DNA of 39,069 nt from positions 1 to 39,069 of IMG/VR virus record IMGVR_UViG_3300032215_000091; one strand, written 5' to 3'. Below the pieces are notes generated by a model. The model saw nothing but the letters and a program-made list of their open reading frames with translations. It was not told the DNA's origin and ran no database searches. How positions within the stretch are numbered: position 1 is the stretch's first letter; every line of letters starts with the position of its first letter. This DNA comes from a virus. Position numbers and translations under genes: made by a program. Positions 7,374 through 14,460 of the stretch are shown here, one piece after another.

Positions 7374-7540
7374 TACGCTACTACGACCTCAACGACTACA
7401 GAGTCGCCTACTAACTCTTGGGCGACTTGTTCTAATGCTTGTTGAATGTCAGCACTGGCAATAGTAGAAACATCTGATTCGCTGTCCTTGACTATTTTGC
7501 TGAGGGTGATGACTATGTTTTCTGTGACAATCTTTGCCAT
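7373..7540 (-). CDS. Small hypothetical acidic protein
   Basis: This is a 55-aa protein, MAKIVTENIVITLSK onward, acidic and hydrophobic, ending in a Val-rich strand (VVVEVVVA). A frame five codons longer could begin at TTG (7555), but GGAG of a ribosome site lies inside that extension, about 9 nt before the ATG at 7540, so ATG is preferred. The leader can form a hairpin that hides the GGAG (7545-7569). The function is unknown. Confidence 0.7.
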   Translation of the reverse strand: MAKIVTENIVITLSKIVKDSESDVSTIASADIQQALEQVAQELVGDSVVVEVVVA

Positions 7541-7544
7541 GGTT

Positions 7545-7569
7545 AAATACTCCAATTAATAGAGTATTT
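7545..7569 (-). promoter_or_regulatory. Hairpin masking the ribosome site, left arm inside the late promoter
   Basis: It is an 8-bp perfect stem (AAATACTC / GAGTATTT on the minus strand) with a 9-nt loop. The right arm contains most of the GGAG ribosome site. The left arm overlaps the late box GATAAATA (7565-7572), so mRNA started at the late promoter (near 7559) would lack it. Read-through mRNA from the dnaJ-clpA promoter would contain it. Confidence 0.72.
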
Positions 7570-7572
7570 ATC
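7565..7572 (-). promoter_or_regulatory. Late-type promoter box GATAAATA
   Basis: It lies 2 nt before the stop codon of the preceding gene and 24 nt from the ATG at 7540. The predicted short leader retains GGAG. Confidence 0.65.
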
Positions 7573-7573
7573 T

Positions 7574-8278
7574 TTACTCCTGGCGCTTCTCTAGTTTGAA
7601 TCTGCGCTTAATCATATCCCCAAACATCAAAGAAAGTAAAGAATTGGTACTTTCATCGTCATATTCTATATAATAATGTGCTGAACAATAGTTTATATGC
7701 CAGGATTTATAGTGCCCTTTTAGCCAGTGACGTAATGCATCGCTAGGAACTATAACTGTTTTAGTGTTCTTATATCTGTTTATGAACTCAGACAATTCGT
7801 CTTTAAAAGTATCCTTGACACGCTTACTTTTCAAATAAGCACGATATTTGTGCTTGGGTTCTTTTACAAAGGTTTTAATACCTGTGGGAGCAATATCAAT
7901 TATCTCAGTGAAATTGACATGTTCAGGACCTGCAACATTGCGTAGTGTATGCAACAATGCTAAATCGTTGCTAAAAATACCCGCTGTGCTACCCTCAATT
8001 CGCATTGAACAAGTCTTGGACTTTATATGTTTATTCTTCCAATCAATGAAAGTCTCAATGTCATCTAAATCAATTGCTTGAATACGACTAGAATCATAAT
8101 ATCTTCGGTTAACTTCTAATCTTCTTAGATAGTCCAACATAGTATCAATGCCATGCATGTATGCTAATCCGGGGATACTAAATCTAGCACGGTATCTGTA
8201 CTTGCCGTAGTACAATACGTCCCGATAATCTATTGTATCTATTTCTGGTAACTTAGTTGACAACATTAATGAATCCAT
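7574..8278 (-). CDS. Hypothetical basic protein downstream of clpA
   Basis: This is a 234-aa protein rich in Lys, Arg, Tyr and His, with no recognised domain. The stretch DVLYYGKYRYRARFSIPG and the C-terminal block with HWLKGHYKSWHINYC are distinctive. Basic composition suggests nucleic-acid binding, but this is weak evidence. ATG at 8278 overlaps the end of clpA by 26 nt and has AGAGG about 9 nt upstream within clpA. A second in-frame ATG four codons later is possible. It is likely on the dnaJ-clpA transcript. Confidence 0.7.
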   Translation of the reverse strand: MDSLMLSTKLPEIDTIDYRDVLYYGKYRYRARFSIPGLAYMHGIDTMLDYLRRLEVNRRYYDSSRIQAIDLDDIETFIDWKNKHIKSKTCSMRIEGSTAGIFSNDLALLHTLRNVAGPEHVNFTEIIDIAPTGIKTFVKEPKHKYRAYLKSKRVKDTFKDELSEFINRYKNTKTVIVPSDALRHWLKGHYKSWHINYCSAHYYIEYDDESTNSLLSLMFGDMIKRRFKLEKRQE

Positions 8279-10529
8279 TACTATCTACCTCTACATTAAT
8301 TTTCTGTGCTACATCAAACACAATTTTATCATCTACTAAGTTTGCTGTAACTGTGCTATTCTTAATCTTCTCAAACAAAATCTTCTTACTTAAAGGTACA
8401 CGAATCAACTCGTCAATCTTGCGACCTAGAGGACGTGCGCCCATTTTATTATCATATCCATGTTCTGCTAGATACTCAACTACTGGTTCGCTTAAGTTAA
8501 GAGTAATGTCATGTACGTTTTTAAGACTTTTCTTCAATTCGTCTGTAAACTTGATAACAATTTTCTTTATAGCCAATGTGTCTAGTTTGTTGAACTTACA
8601 AACCATGTCAATACGATTTCTAAATTCAGGCTTAAAGAACTCTTTCAATGCTTTATCATCTTCACCTGACTTTTCCTGTGATCCAAAACCAATAACGTTG
8701 CGTTCACTATCACTACTGCCCAAGTTACTGGTCATGATAATGATACAGTTTTTAGCATTGACTTCTTTGCCATTACTACCTGTAACTCGACCTTCATCAA
8801 GCAATTGCAAGAATACGTCAAAGACTTCTGGGTGAGCTTTTTCAACTTCATCAAACAATAATATTGAATATGGATTCTTGCTTAAGTCATTGATAAGCTT
8901 ACCGCCACCTAATTCACCTTCACCAAATCCAACATATCCCGGGGGTGCACCAATGAACTTAGCAATAGCATGTTTCTCGCTGAACTCACTCATGTCATAT
9001 TTCAACAATGTCATATCTAAGTTTTTACTTAACAATTTAGCTAACTCAGTTTTACCTGTACCAGTTGGGCCTAAGAACAAGAAACTACATGTTGGTTTAG
9101 TTTCATTACCAATACCCGCAAATGATACATAAACACGCTCAAGTACTTTATCAACTGTTTCATCTTGACCATATAGTTTGTCTTTGATGTTAGATTCAAG
9201 GTTCTTGATGCGGTCATCAGTGACATCACTCATTTTGTCAGCAGGTACACCTGTATACCGTTCAACTTGTTCGTGTATCAACTCTTTAGTGATTATTGCA
9301 CCCACGTTTTCAAGCACACGTTGTTTAGCACACGCCGCATCCAACAAGTCAATTGATTTGTCTGGATTCTTGCGGTCGTGAATATAGCGAATAGCACATT
9401 CTACGCTTGTATTGATTGCTTCGTCTGTAATTTCTACGCTATGGAAGTCATTCAATCGTACACTTAGTCCTTTAAGAATACGAACTGTACTTTCTTGACT
9501 TGGTTCGTCAATAGATACACGATAGAATCTACGCATCAATGCACGATCCTTCTCAAAACTTTCATAGAACTCTTCCCATGTTGTGCTTGCAATTACTTTC
9601 AATGTGCCCTTAGTAATTGCTGGCTTAATCATGTTAGCAAAGTCAACACCACCGCCACTAGCGTTACCTGAACCCTTCATGGTATGTGCTTCATCAATGA
9701 ATAGAATAGCTTTGCGTTTAGTATTCAATGCTTGTAGGATGTTTTTAATCTTTTCTTCAAAGTCACCGCGGTATTTACTACCCGCAAGTAAGTTAGCAAC
9801 TTCAAGCGAATACAATTCATGATCCTTTAAGAATTCCGGAACAACTTCATCTACAATTTGTTGCGCTAGACCTTCAGCAATAGCAGTCTTACCCACACCT
9901 GGATCACCAACCATCAACACGTTTGACTTGAATCGTTTAGCTAATACATTGATAATGTCATCAACCTCTTTACTACGACCAATCATTGGTTCAAGCTTGC
10001 CATCTTTTGCTAACTGAGTTAAGTTAGTTGTATATTCTTCTAGTATTTCATCTGCTTGAGTATCACTTAATGCGGAAGTATAATTACCACCTTTGTAATG
10101 TTTCTGCCAAAAGGGTACAAACTCGTTCTTAACAATACCATACTTTAATAAGAAATAATGTGCATGACTGTTTGTCTCTGCACTGATACTTAAATACAAA
10201 TCAATAGTTGTAATTGATTTACGACCAGTGAAAAGAACTTGTGTTACACCACGATTGATAGTGCGTTCTAAACTGTTAGTTTTTCTGGGTTGAACTTCTT
10301 CACCTGGACTAACATTAACTTGAATAGCACGTAAACTATCCAAATATATAGAAATCTCTTTGGTTAAATTAGTTGTGTCTGCACCAAATTGATCCAGACA
10401 CTTTTTGAATGGAGGATGATTTACCAACGCTAACAATAAATGCTCTACTGTGCAATATTGATGCTTGCGTTGTTTAGCAAATTCAATAGCCTGTTCGATG
10501 ATTGCTTCTATTTCTACTGAACTATGCAT
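8253..10529 (-). CDS. clpA: ClpA-like AAA+ protein unfoldase
   Basis: This 758-aa protein has the full ClpA architecture. There is an N-terminal Clp repeat domain (about 1-145). The first AAA+ module has GDPGVGKT (208-215) and DEAH (279-282). The second has GPTGTGKT (487-494), LLFDEVEKAHP and the EFRNRID sensor region. There is no ClpB/ClpC-type coiled middle domain, so it is ClpA-type rather than a disaggregase. A loop with IGF (613-615, ERNVIGFGSQ) sits where ClpA carries the IGL loop that docks on ClpP; ClpX uses IGF. It therefore may recruit host ClpP to phage-chosen substrates or remodel proteins itself. ATG has AAGGA upstream, 22 nt after the dnaJ stop, so the two genes form an early operon. 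Confidence 0.93.
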   Translation of the reverse strand: MHSSVEIEAIIEQAIEFAKQRKHQYCTVEHLLLALVNHPPFKKCLDQFGADTTNLTKEISIYLDSLRAIQVNVSPGEEVQPRKTNSLERTINRGVTQVLFTGRKSITTIDLYLSISAETNSHAHYFLLKYGIVKNEFVPFWQKHYKGGNYTSALSDTQADEILEEYTTNLTQLAKDGKLEPMIGRSKEVDDIINVLAKRFKSNVLMVGDPGVGKTAIAEGLAQQIVDEVVPEFLKDHELYSLEVANLLAGSKYRGDFEEKIKNILQALNTKRKAILFIDEAHTMKGSGNASGGGVDFANMIKPAITKGTLKVIASTTWEEFYESFEKDRALMRRFYRVSIDEPSQESTVRILKGLSVRLNDFHSVEITDEAINTSVECAIRYIHDRKNPDKSIDLLDAACAKQRVLENVGAIITKELIHEQVERYTGVPADKMSDVTDDRIKNLESNIKDKLYGQDETVDKVLERVYVSFAGIGNETKPTCSFLFLGPTGTGKTELAKLLSKNLDMTLLKYDMSEFSEKHAIAKFIGAPPGYVGFGEGELGGGKLINDLSKNPYSILLFDEVEKAHPEVFDVFLQLLDEGRVTGSNGKEVNAKNCIIIMTSNLGSSDSERNVIGFGSQEKSGEDDKALKEFFKPEFRNRIDMVCKFNKLDTLAIKKIVIKFTDELKKSLKNVHDITLNLSEPVVEYLAEHGYDNKMGARPLGRKIDELIRVPLSKKILFEKIKNSTVTANLVDDKIVFDVAQKINVEVDSNGFINVVN

Positions 10530-10551
10530 TCTTGTTTCCTTAAAATCTTAT

Positions 10552-11376
10552 TTACTTGTTTCGGGACTGCAATATAGCATCTAATATTGCGTTATCTATT
10601 TTATCAGGAACTATGGGTTTAAGCAAGACATATTGGTCACCTACTGATCCATTTACTTGAAAACCCTGCCCGGGTACACGAACTTTGGTATTAGGTTGTG
10701 TTTTGGGTTTTACGCCCAAATTGAACTTAGTTCCGGATAATGTAGTAAACTCAATGTCAGTACCCGCAATTAAATCTAGTACCGAAATGTCTACTTCACT
10801 ATGCAAGTCTAAACCTTCTCGTCTAAACTTCTCGTTAGCATGTACTCTAAATTCAATTATTAATACTCCGTCGGGTATCAGATTATCATAGCGCATTTGT
10901 CCACCGTTATCTATACCTTTAGGTATATCAACTCTGATAGTTTGATTTCCTGATTGCGTTCTAAATTGCAATATTTGTTCACCACCGGTTAATACTTGTT
11001 CTAATGTGATCCAAATTGTAGTTTTATAGGTAGGACGTTGTTGTCTTTGATGTCCGAACATTGATCCAAACATGTCATGTATGTCCATTCCACTTCTTGG
11101 ATCAAAATTAAAATTGAATCCTCCACCAAAAGGACTACCTGTAGTAAAGTGGAATCCACCGGGTGCGCCATGCACTCCACCAAATGGATTTGGATTGTCG
11201 TATTGTTGTTTTTTTTCTGAGTCGCTTAGTGTTTCATAAGCAGTTTGAATTTTTTGAAACATAGCGGTATCACCACCCTTGTCAGGGTGATGTTGATTTG
11301 CTAGTTTGCGATATGCTCTTTTGATATCTTCGGGGGTAGCATTTCTGTCTACCCCTAGGGTTTGATAGTGTTCCAT
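10552..11376 (-). CDS. dnaJ: DnaJ-like (class B) co-chaperone
   Basis: In this 274-aa protein residues 1-65 are a J domain with the HPD tripeptide at 30-32 (NQHHPDKGG). A Gly/Phe-rich linker (about 62-100) follows. Two beta-rich C-terminal substrate-binding domains contain DIPKGIDNGGQMRYDNL and KVRVPGQGFQVNG. No CxxCxGxG zinc repeats are present, so it is a CbpA/class B type. It should stimulate host DnaK. It starts at ATG 11376 with no ribosome-binding site: the -10 of a near-perfect sigma70 promoter ends only 7 nt before the ATG, predicting leaderless mRNA. It is the first gene of an operon with clpA. Confidence 0.93.
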   Translation of the reverse strand: MEHYQTLGVDRNATPEDIKRAYRKLANQHHPDKGGDTAMFQKIQTAYETLSDSEKKQQYDNPNPFGGVHGAPGGFHFTTGSPFGGGFNFNFDPRSGMDIHDMFGSMFGHQRQQRPTYKTTIWITLEQVLTGGEQILQFRTQSGNQTIRVDIPKGIDNGGQMRYDNLIPDGVLIIEFRVHANEKFRREGLDLHSEVDISVLDLIAGTDIEFTTLSGTKFNLGVKPKTQPNTKVRVPGQGFQVNGSVGDQYVLLKPIVPDKIDNAILDAILQSRNK

Positions 11377-11383
11377 AAGATTA

Positions 11384-11412
11384 ATTATAACACAGTTTGT
11401 GTGCTAAGTCAA
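11384..11412 (-). promoter_or_regulatory. Sigma70-type promoter of dnaJ-clpA (TTGACT-N17-TATAAT)
   Basis: The -35 TTGACT is at 11412-11407, the 17-nt spacer at 11406-11390 and the -10 TATAAT at 11389-11384, with a TGT extended -10. The ATG lies 7 nt past the -10. The spacer holds a small inverted repeat (ACACA / TGTGT) that could be an operator. Confidence 0.9.
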
Positions 11413-11420
11413 TATTTATG
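11413..11420 (-). promoter_or_regulatory. Late-type box CATAAATA abutting the dnaJ -35
   Basis: It sits directly upstream of, and adjoining, the TTGACT -35. A late transcript would start within the early promoter and carry about a 31-nt leader. Confidence 0.5.
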
Positions 11421-12006
11421 AAGCTACGCCGGCAACCTTTTCTTTTGTACGACCGTATGCGGCGATACCTAGAACTGCACCCATTGCGATGTGATAGAGA
11501 CCAGCACCTTGTAATGTTAATGGTTGCCATTGACTGGTAACTGAACCATGACTCATTGCTTGTAGTACTGACCATAATACTGGAAATACAACAAAGTCAC
11601 AAGTACATGTCAACATATAAATCCAACCCATCATTGGGCGCATTTTCTTGTTGATCCAATCTGTTGCGTCTTTATCTAGTTTTACTGTGGATTCTCCACC
11701 TTCGCTCATTGCACCGCCGCCACTCTTTAGTGACTCTGCTTGATTTTGTGTTACTGTTACTGTACTTGTCATGTTAGAACTTCCTTGATTAGTTGGTGGT
11801 GTCATCACTGATGGACCTTGTGCACCTGGACTTACATTTCCAAAGCTACCAAATCCACCTGCTGCCGGAGCTGCCGGCAAACTACCAAAACTGCTTCCTG
11901 CTGGGAATGCAGATACTGCTGGATCGGCTGCCATCATTTCGTGATGGTCATCTGTCTTTGCTAATGGCATAGTGCCATCTGCTTTTTTTGCTAGTAATGT
12001 TGCCAT
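11416..12006 (-). CDS. GTA-type 3TM holin
   Basis: This is a 196-aa protein. Residues 1-110 are Gly/Ser/Pro/Ala-rich low complexity. The C-terminal part matches the holin family named for gene-transfer-agent release (3TM): RPMMGWIYMLTCTCDFVVFP, then VLWSVLQAM, then WQPLTLQGAGLYHIAMGAVL, then GRTKEK. It has two or three membrane segments. It would permeabilise the inner membrane so that the GH19 endolysin (20981-21598) reaches the wall. Start ATG has AGGATT upstream. It lies 1 nt after the 12008-12598 gene and is presumably in a late unit with the two genes above. The long disordered N-terminus is unusual for such a holin. Confidence 0.82.
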   Translation of the reverse strand: MATLLAKKADGTMPLAKTDDHHEMMAADPAVSAFPAGSSFGSLPAAPAAGGFGSFGNVSPGAQGPSVMTPPTNQGSSNMTSTVTVTQNQAESLKSGGGAMSEGGESTVKLDKDATDWINKKMRPMMGWIYMLTCTCDFVVFPVLWSVLQAMSHGSVTSQWQPLTLQGAGLYHIAMGAVLGIAAYGRTKEKVAGVAS

Positions 12007-12007
12007 T

Positions 12008-12598
12008 TTATAATCCTGCCTTTGAAATAAAATCTTTTAATAAACTATCTTTTTCTGTATAAACATTTGCGTTGGGCAATCCAGCAATGTTTCTCATTTC
12101 GTTTAAATCACCGTCATCAATATCTGCTATATCAACAACTTCTTCACCATCATCTTCGCTATCTTCATTTTGTTCACGATATTCTAATGGGATTGTAATC
12201 ATATTTAGCTTTAATGTGTTCAAGTCTGCTTCGTACTCTTCACCATCAATTTTAACTTTCCAATCTTCTAATGTTATTCCAGTTAATGTCTCTAAGTCAT
12301 CCAATATCTCTATCAATCTTTCTGGTGCTTTGCTTCTACGATTTGTTTCTACAAATACAACAAAGCGATTAGTCATTAACTCACCCTCGCTTACTTCACA
12401 GTCATTGACATAATCATAACCTTTGATAATCCAGTCACATAAATCTTCACCAACTGCCTTACCTTTAACTATGAAAGAGAAAGTAATGATTTCATCATTT
12501 TCGCCGGATCTAGCTTCGTATTCATCTACTGATACAGTAGGGATGATTTGATTTTCAAAATCTAAATGGTCTAAACCTTCAACAAGTACTTTTCTCAT
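12008..12598 (-). CDS. Acidic conserved phage protein of unknown function
   Basis: This 196-aa protein is strongly acidic. The first 130 residues look like an alpha/beta fold (ITFSFIVKGKAVGEDLCDWI, RFVVFVETNRRSKAPERLIE). An Asp/Glu-rich stretch (EDSEDDGEE) and the C-terminal motif DLNEMRNIAGLPN follow. That motif resembles the (E)LxxIRKLSGxPEL motifs in the large proteins at 23.7-30 kb, so this protein may share an interaction partner or maturation route with them. ATG has AGGAA upstream, 1 nt after the preceding gene. The function is not recognised. Confidence 0.72.
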   Translation of the reverse strand: MRKVLVEGLDHLDFENQIIPTVSVDEYEARSGENDEIITFSFIVKGKAVGEDLCDWIIKGYDYVNDCEVSEGELMTNRFVVFVETNRRSKAPERLIEILDDLETLTGITLEDWKVKIDGEEYEADLNTLKLNMITIPLEYREQNEDSEDDGEEVVDIADIDDGDLNEMRNIAGLPNANVYTEKDSLLKDFISKAGL

Positions 12599-12599
12599 A

Positions 12600-13223
12600 T
12601 TACATTCCTAAAGGTTGTCCGCCTGGGGCAGCACCTGCGCCCGGTGCTGGGGGAGGTACACCTTGCCCACCCAATGTTTGCTGACTCATATCGCCTTCGT
12701 CATCTTGACCCTCTTTGTCATAGTCTTTTTCATATGCATCATCCAACTCGTCTAACTCAATGTTCTGACCAGCTAAGTCAATAGTACCTTCACGGATATC
12801 ATTCATTAATTGTTTTGGAATCTCAACACGAACTAACCAAACTTCACGTTCAATCATTTTGGGATAATGTGTTCCGGCTTTGTAATCGTCAGGGCTATCA
12901 ATTTTGATAGGTACTTTGATTTTTGTCTTTTTAAAGTGTACAGTGCAACCCAACTTGATAATTCTTTTTCCTGCTCTTGGGTCGGGCATTAGTTTGGCAG
13001 GATACATAAAAATACATGCCACCGTGTACTTTTTAATCTTTGGTCCATCGACTAATTCACCCAAATCCCAGTTCTGATAGGCGTACATATCGGCTTCATC
13101 TAATACTCGTTCAAAGTCTAATAATGTGGATAGGGAAGCATCGCTGGTAAAAATACCCTTGATACTGTCAATAATACTAGGGTAGTCAATATCTGTGAAA
13201 AAATCGGTTGTTGGTGACTTCAT
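12600..13223 (-). CDS. Conserved phage protein, Pro/Gly-rich tail
   Basis: This 207-aa protein has an N-terminal alpha/beta region (IDSIKGIFTSDASLSTLLDF) and a beta-rich centre (IIKLGCTVHFKKTKIKVPIK). An acidic segment (DELDDAYEKDYDKEGQDDE) and a Pro/Gly/Ala-rich end complete it. The family seems widespread in T4-like environmental phages but has no known role. No ribosome site precedes the ATG at 13223; a late box ends 7 nt upstream, so a nearly leaderless mRNA is predicted. It is followed in tandem by 12008-12598 and the holin. Confidence 0.72.
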   Translation of the reverse strand: MKSPTTDFFTDIDYPSIIDSIKGIFTSDASLSTLLDFERVLDEADMYAYQNWDLGELVDGPKIKKYTVACIFMYPAKLMPDPRAGKRIIKLGCTVHFKKTKIKVPIKIDSPDDYKAGTHYPKMIEREVWLVRVEIPKQLMNDIREGTIDLAGQNIELDELDDAYEKDYDKEGQDDEGDMSQQTLGGQGVPPPAPGAGAAPGGQPLGM

Positions 13224-13230
13224 AATAAAG

Positions 13231-13238
13231 TATTTATC
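13231..13238 (-). promoter_or_regulatory. Late-type promoter box GATAAATA (proximal)
   Basis: It is 7 nt from the ATG at 13223, and the predicted start leaves about a 2-nt leader. Confidence 0.62.
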
Positions 13239-13286
13239 ATTTAAAATCTTATTATGTTGATTTAAGAAATACCGGGGTTAGCCTAA

Positions 13287-13294
13287 TATTTATC
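13287..13294 (-). promoter_or_regulatory. Late-type promoter box GATAAATA (distal)
   Basis: It is a second identical box 56 nt further upstream in the divergent region. It would give a leader of about 58 nt for the 13223 gene. Confidence 0.5.
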
Positions 13295-13348
13295 ATAATA
13301 TGTGTGAGAAATACATGACTATTAAACACACTACCAAAAGTCTTAAAT

Positions 13349-13377
13349 AAATGTGAGAGGACAATAAACTCTCATTT
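13349..13377 (+). promoter_or_regulatory. 5' hairpin upstream of phoH
   Basis: AAATGTGAGAG pairs with CTCTCATTT (9 bp with a 2-nt bulge) around a 9-nt loop. It ends 5 nt before the AGGAG ribosome site of phoH. It could stabilise the mRNA or modulate initiation. The rest of the 13224-13394 gap holds the two minus-strand late boxes. I could not find a convincing plus-strand promoter there. Confidence 0.5.
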
Positions 13378-13394
13378 CAATAGGAGAATTTAAC

Positions 13395-14171
13395 TTGAGC
13401 AAAAGAAAAACTGGTGCTCTCCGACAGGAGCAAGAAGCTAGAACGTCATATTCTAAAAAACAAGAAAACACATACTACACACAGGAATCAAAAACAATCA
13501 ACTTTAACTCGTCAAAACCTAAATCAACAAACAAGCATATAGAACTAATACCCAAATCACTCAATCAGGAAAAATACATCTTAGCATTACTAAATCCAGA
13601 AACGGATATAGTAGTGGTAAGCGGTCCTGCAGGTACTGGTAAAACTTATCTAGCTATGCAAGCGGCGATTAAGGCTATGAAAGCTGGAGAATGTGAACGG
13701 ATTATTCTGACACGTCCTGCAGTGGGTGTAGATGATGAAAAGCATGGGTTTTTACCAGGAGATTTAAACGCTAAAATGGAGCCATGGACTCGTCCGTTGC
13801 TTGATGTATTGCGTGAATACTACACAGCAAAAGAAATTCAGTACATGTTGGAAGAACAAGTAATTGAAATTGCCCCACTTGCATTTTGTAGAGGTCGCAA
13901 CTTCAAAAGAAGTTATGTAGTGTTAGATGAAGCTCAGAATTGTACACCTAGTCAACTCAAAATGATTATGACTAGAATCGGCATTGGCAGTAAGATTGTA
14001 GTTACTGGCGATATTGAACAAGCCGACAGAAAATCAGCCGACAACGGGCTACTAGACCTACAAAATCGTTTGGGGAAGGGGGTGATACCAGGTTTGCAGT
14101 TATGCAAGTTTGAACTGAAAGACGTTCAACGACACCAAATTATTGAACATATTTTGGGTCTATATCAGTAA
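13395..14171 (+). CDS. phoH: PhoH-family ATPase, TTG start
   Basis: This is a 258-aa protein. Residues 1-50 are a polar leader. The PhoH core has Walker A GPAGTGKT (77-84), the family motif LTRPAVGVDDEKHGFLPGDL (from 105), Walker B VVLDEAQN (175-182) and the GDIEQADR motif. PhoH proteins bind ATP and are linked to RNA metabolism and phosphate stress; their function in phages is unsettled. The start is TTG: AGGAG lies 9 nt upstream and no ATG is suitably placed. It is one of only two plus-strand genes, divergent from 13223 and convergent with 14140-14460, overlapping it by 32 nt. Confidence 0.92.
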   Translation: MSKRKTGALRQEQEARTSYSKKQENTYYTQESKTINFNSSKPKSTNKHIELIPKSLNQEKYILALLNPETDIVVVSGPAGTGKTYLAMQAAIKAMKAGECERIILTRPAVGVDDEKHGFLPGDLNAKMEPWTRPLLDVLREYYTAKEIQYMLEEQVIEIAPLAFCRGRNFKRSYVVLDEAQNCTPSQLKMIMTRIGIGSKIVVTGDIEQADRKSADNGLLDLQNRLGKGVIPGLQLCKFELKDVQRHQIIEHILGLYQ

Positions 14172-14460
14172 CCTGGTCATCCGAGTCAGAGGGGGAGATT
14201 ACTTCCCCTCTCCAACCATTCTCTTCGGATAGTCTATCAACGATAGCAGGATAAACACCCTTGTAATATGCGTACAAGTTATCCCAATCAGTATCTACTC
14301 GTTGTCCATCAATAATGCATTTGTTAACTTTACGTTCCTGAAAGTCCATAATTATATTGACTGTTTGAAGGTCAGAATTTTTGATTTTCTTCCCCAAACC
14401 AACCAACTCATCAATCTTGCCGTCAGGTTTCTTTACGTAAGTTACAAGTAGATATCTCAT
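14140..14460 (-). CDS. Small conserved hypothetical protein
   Basis: This 106-aa protein (MRYLLVTYVKKPDGKIDE) has a beta-strand-rich N-terminal half, NIIMDFQERKVNKCIIDG and an Asp/Ser-rich end. Similar small proteins follow the clamp-loader gene in related environmental phages, but no function is known to me. Its start overlaps the clamp-loader stop by 4 nt. Its last 32 nt overlap the 3' end of phoH on the opposite strand, so the two transcripts are antisense there. Confidence 0.7.
   Translation of the reverse strand: MRYLLVTYVKKPDGKIDELVGLGKKIKNSDLQTVNIIMDFQERKVNKCIIDGQRVDTDWDNLYAYYKGVYPAIVDRLSEENGWRGEVISPSDSDDQVTDIDPKYVQ

Noticed and set aside
7541-7555. Five-codon N-terminal extension from TTG for the 55-aa protein
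   Set aside because: The extension contains the GGAG ribosome site that serves the internal ATG.
13224-13394. Sigma70 promoter for phoH (TTGATT at about 13254)
   Set aside because: The nearest -10-like TAATAT is about 21 nt away; no acceptable spacing was found.
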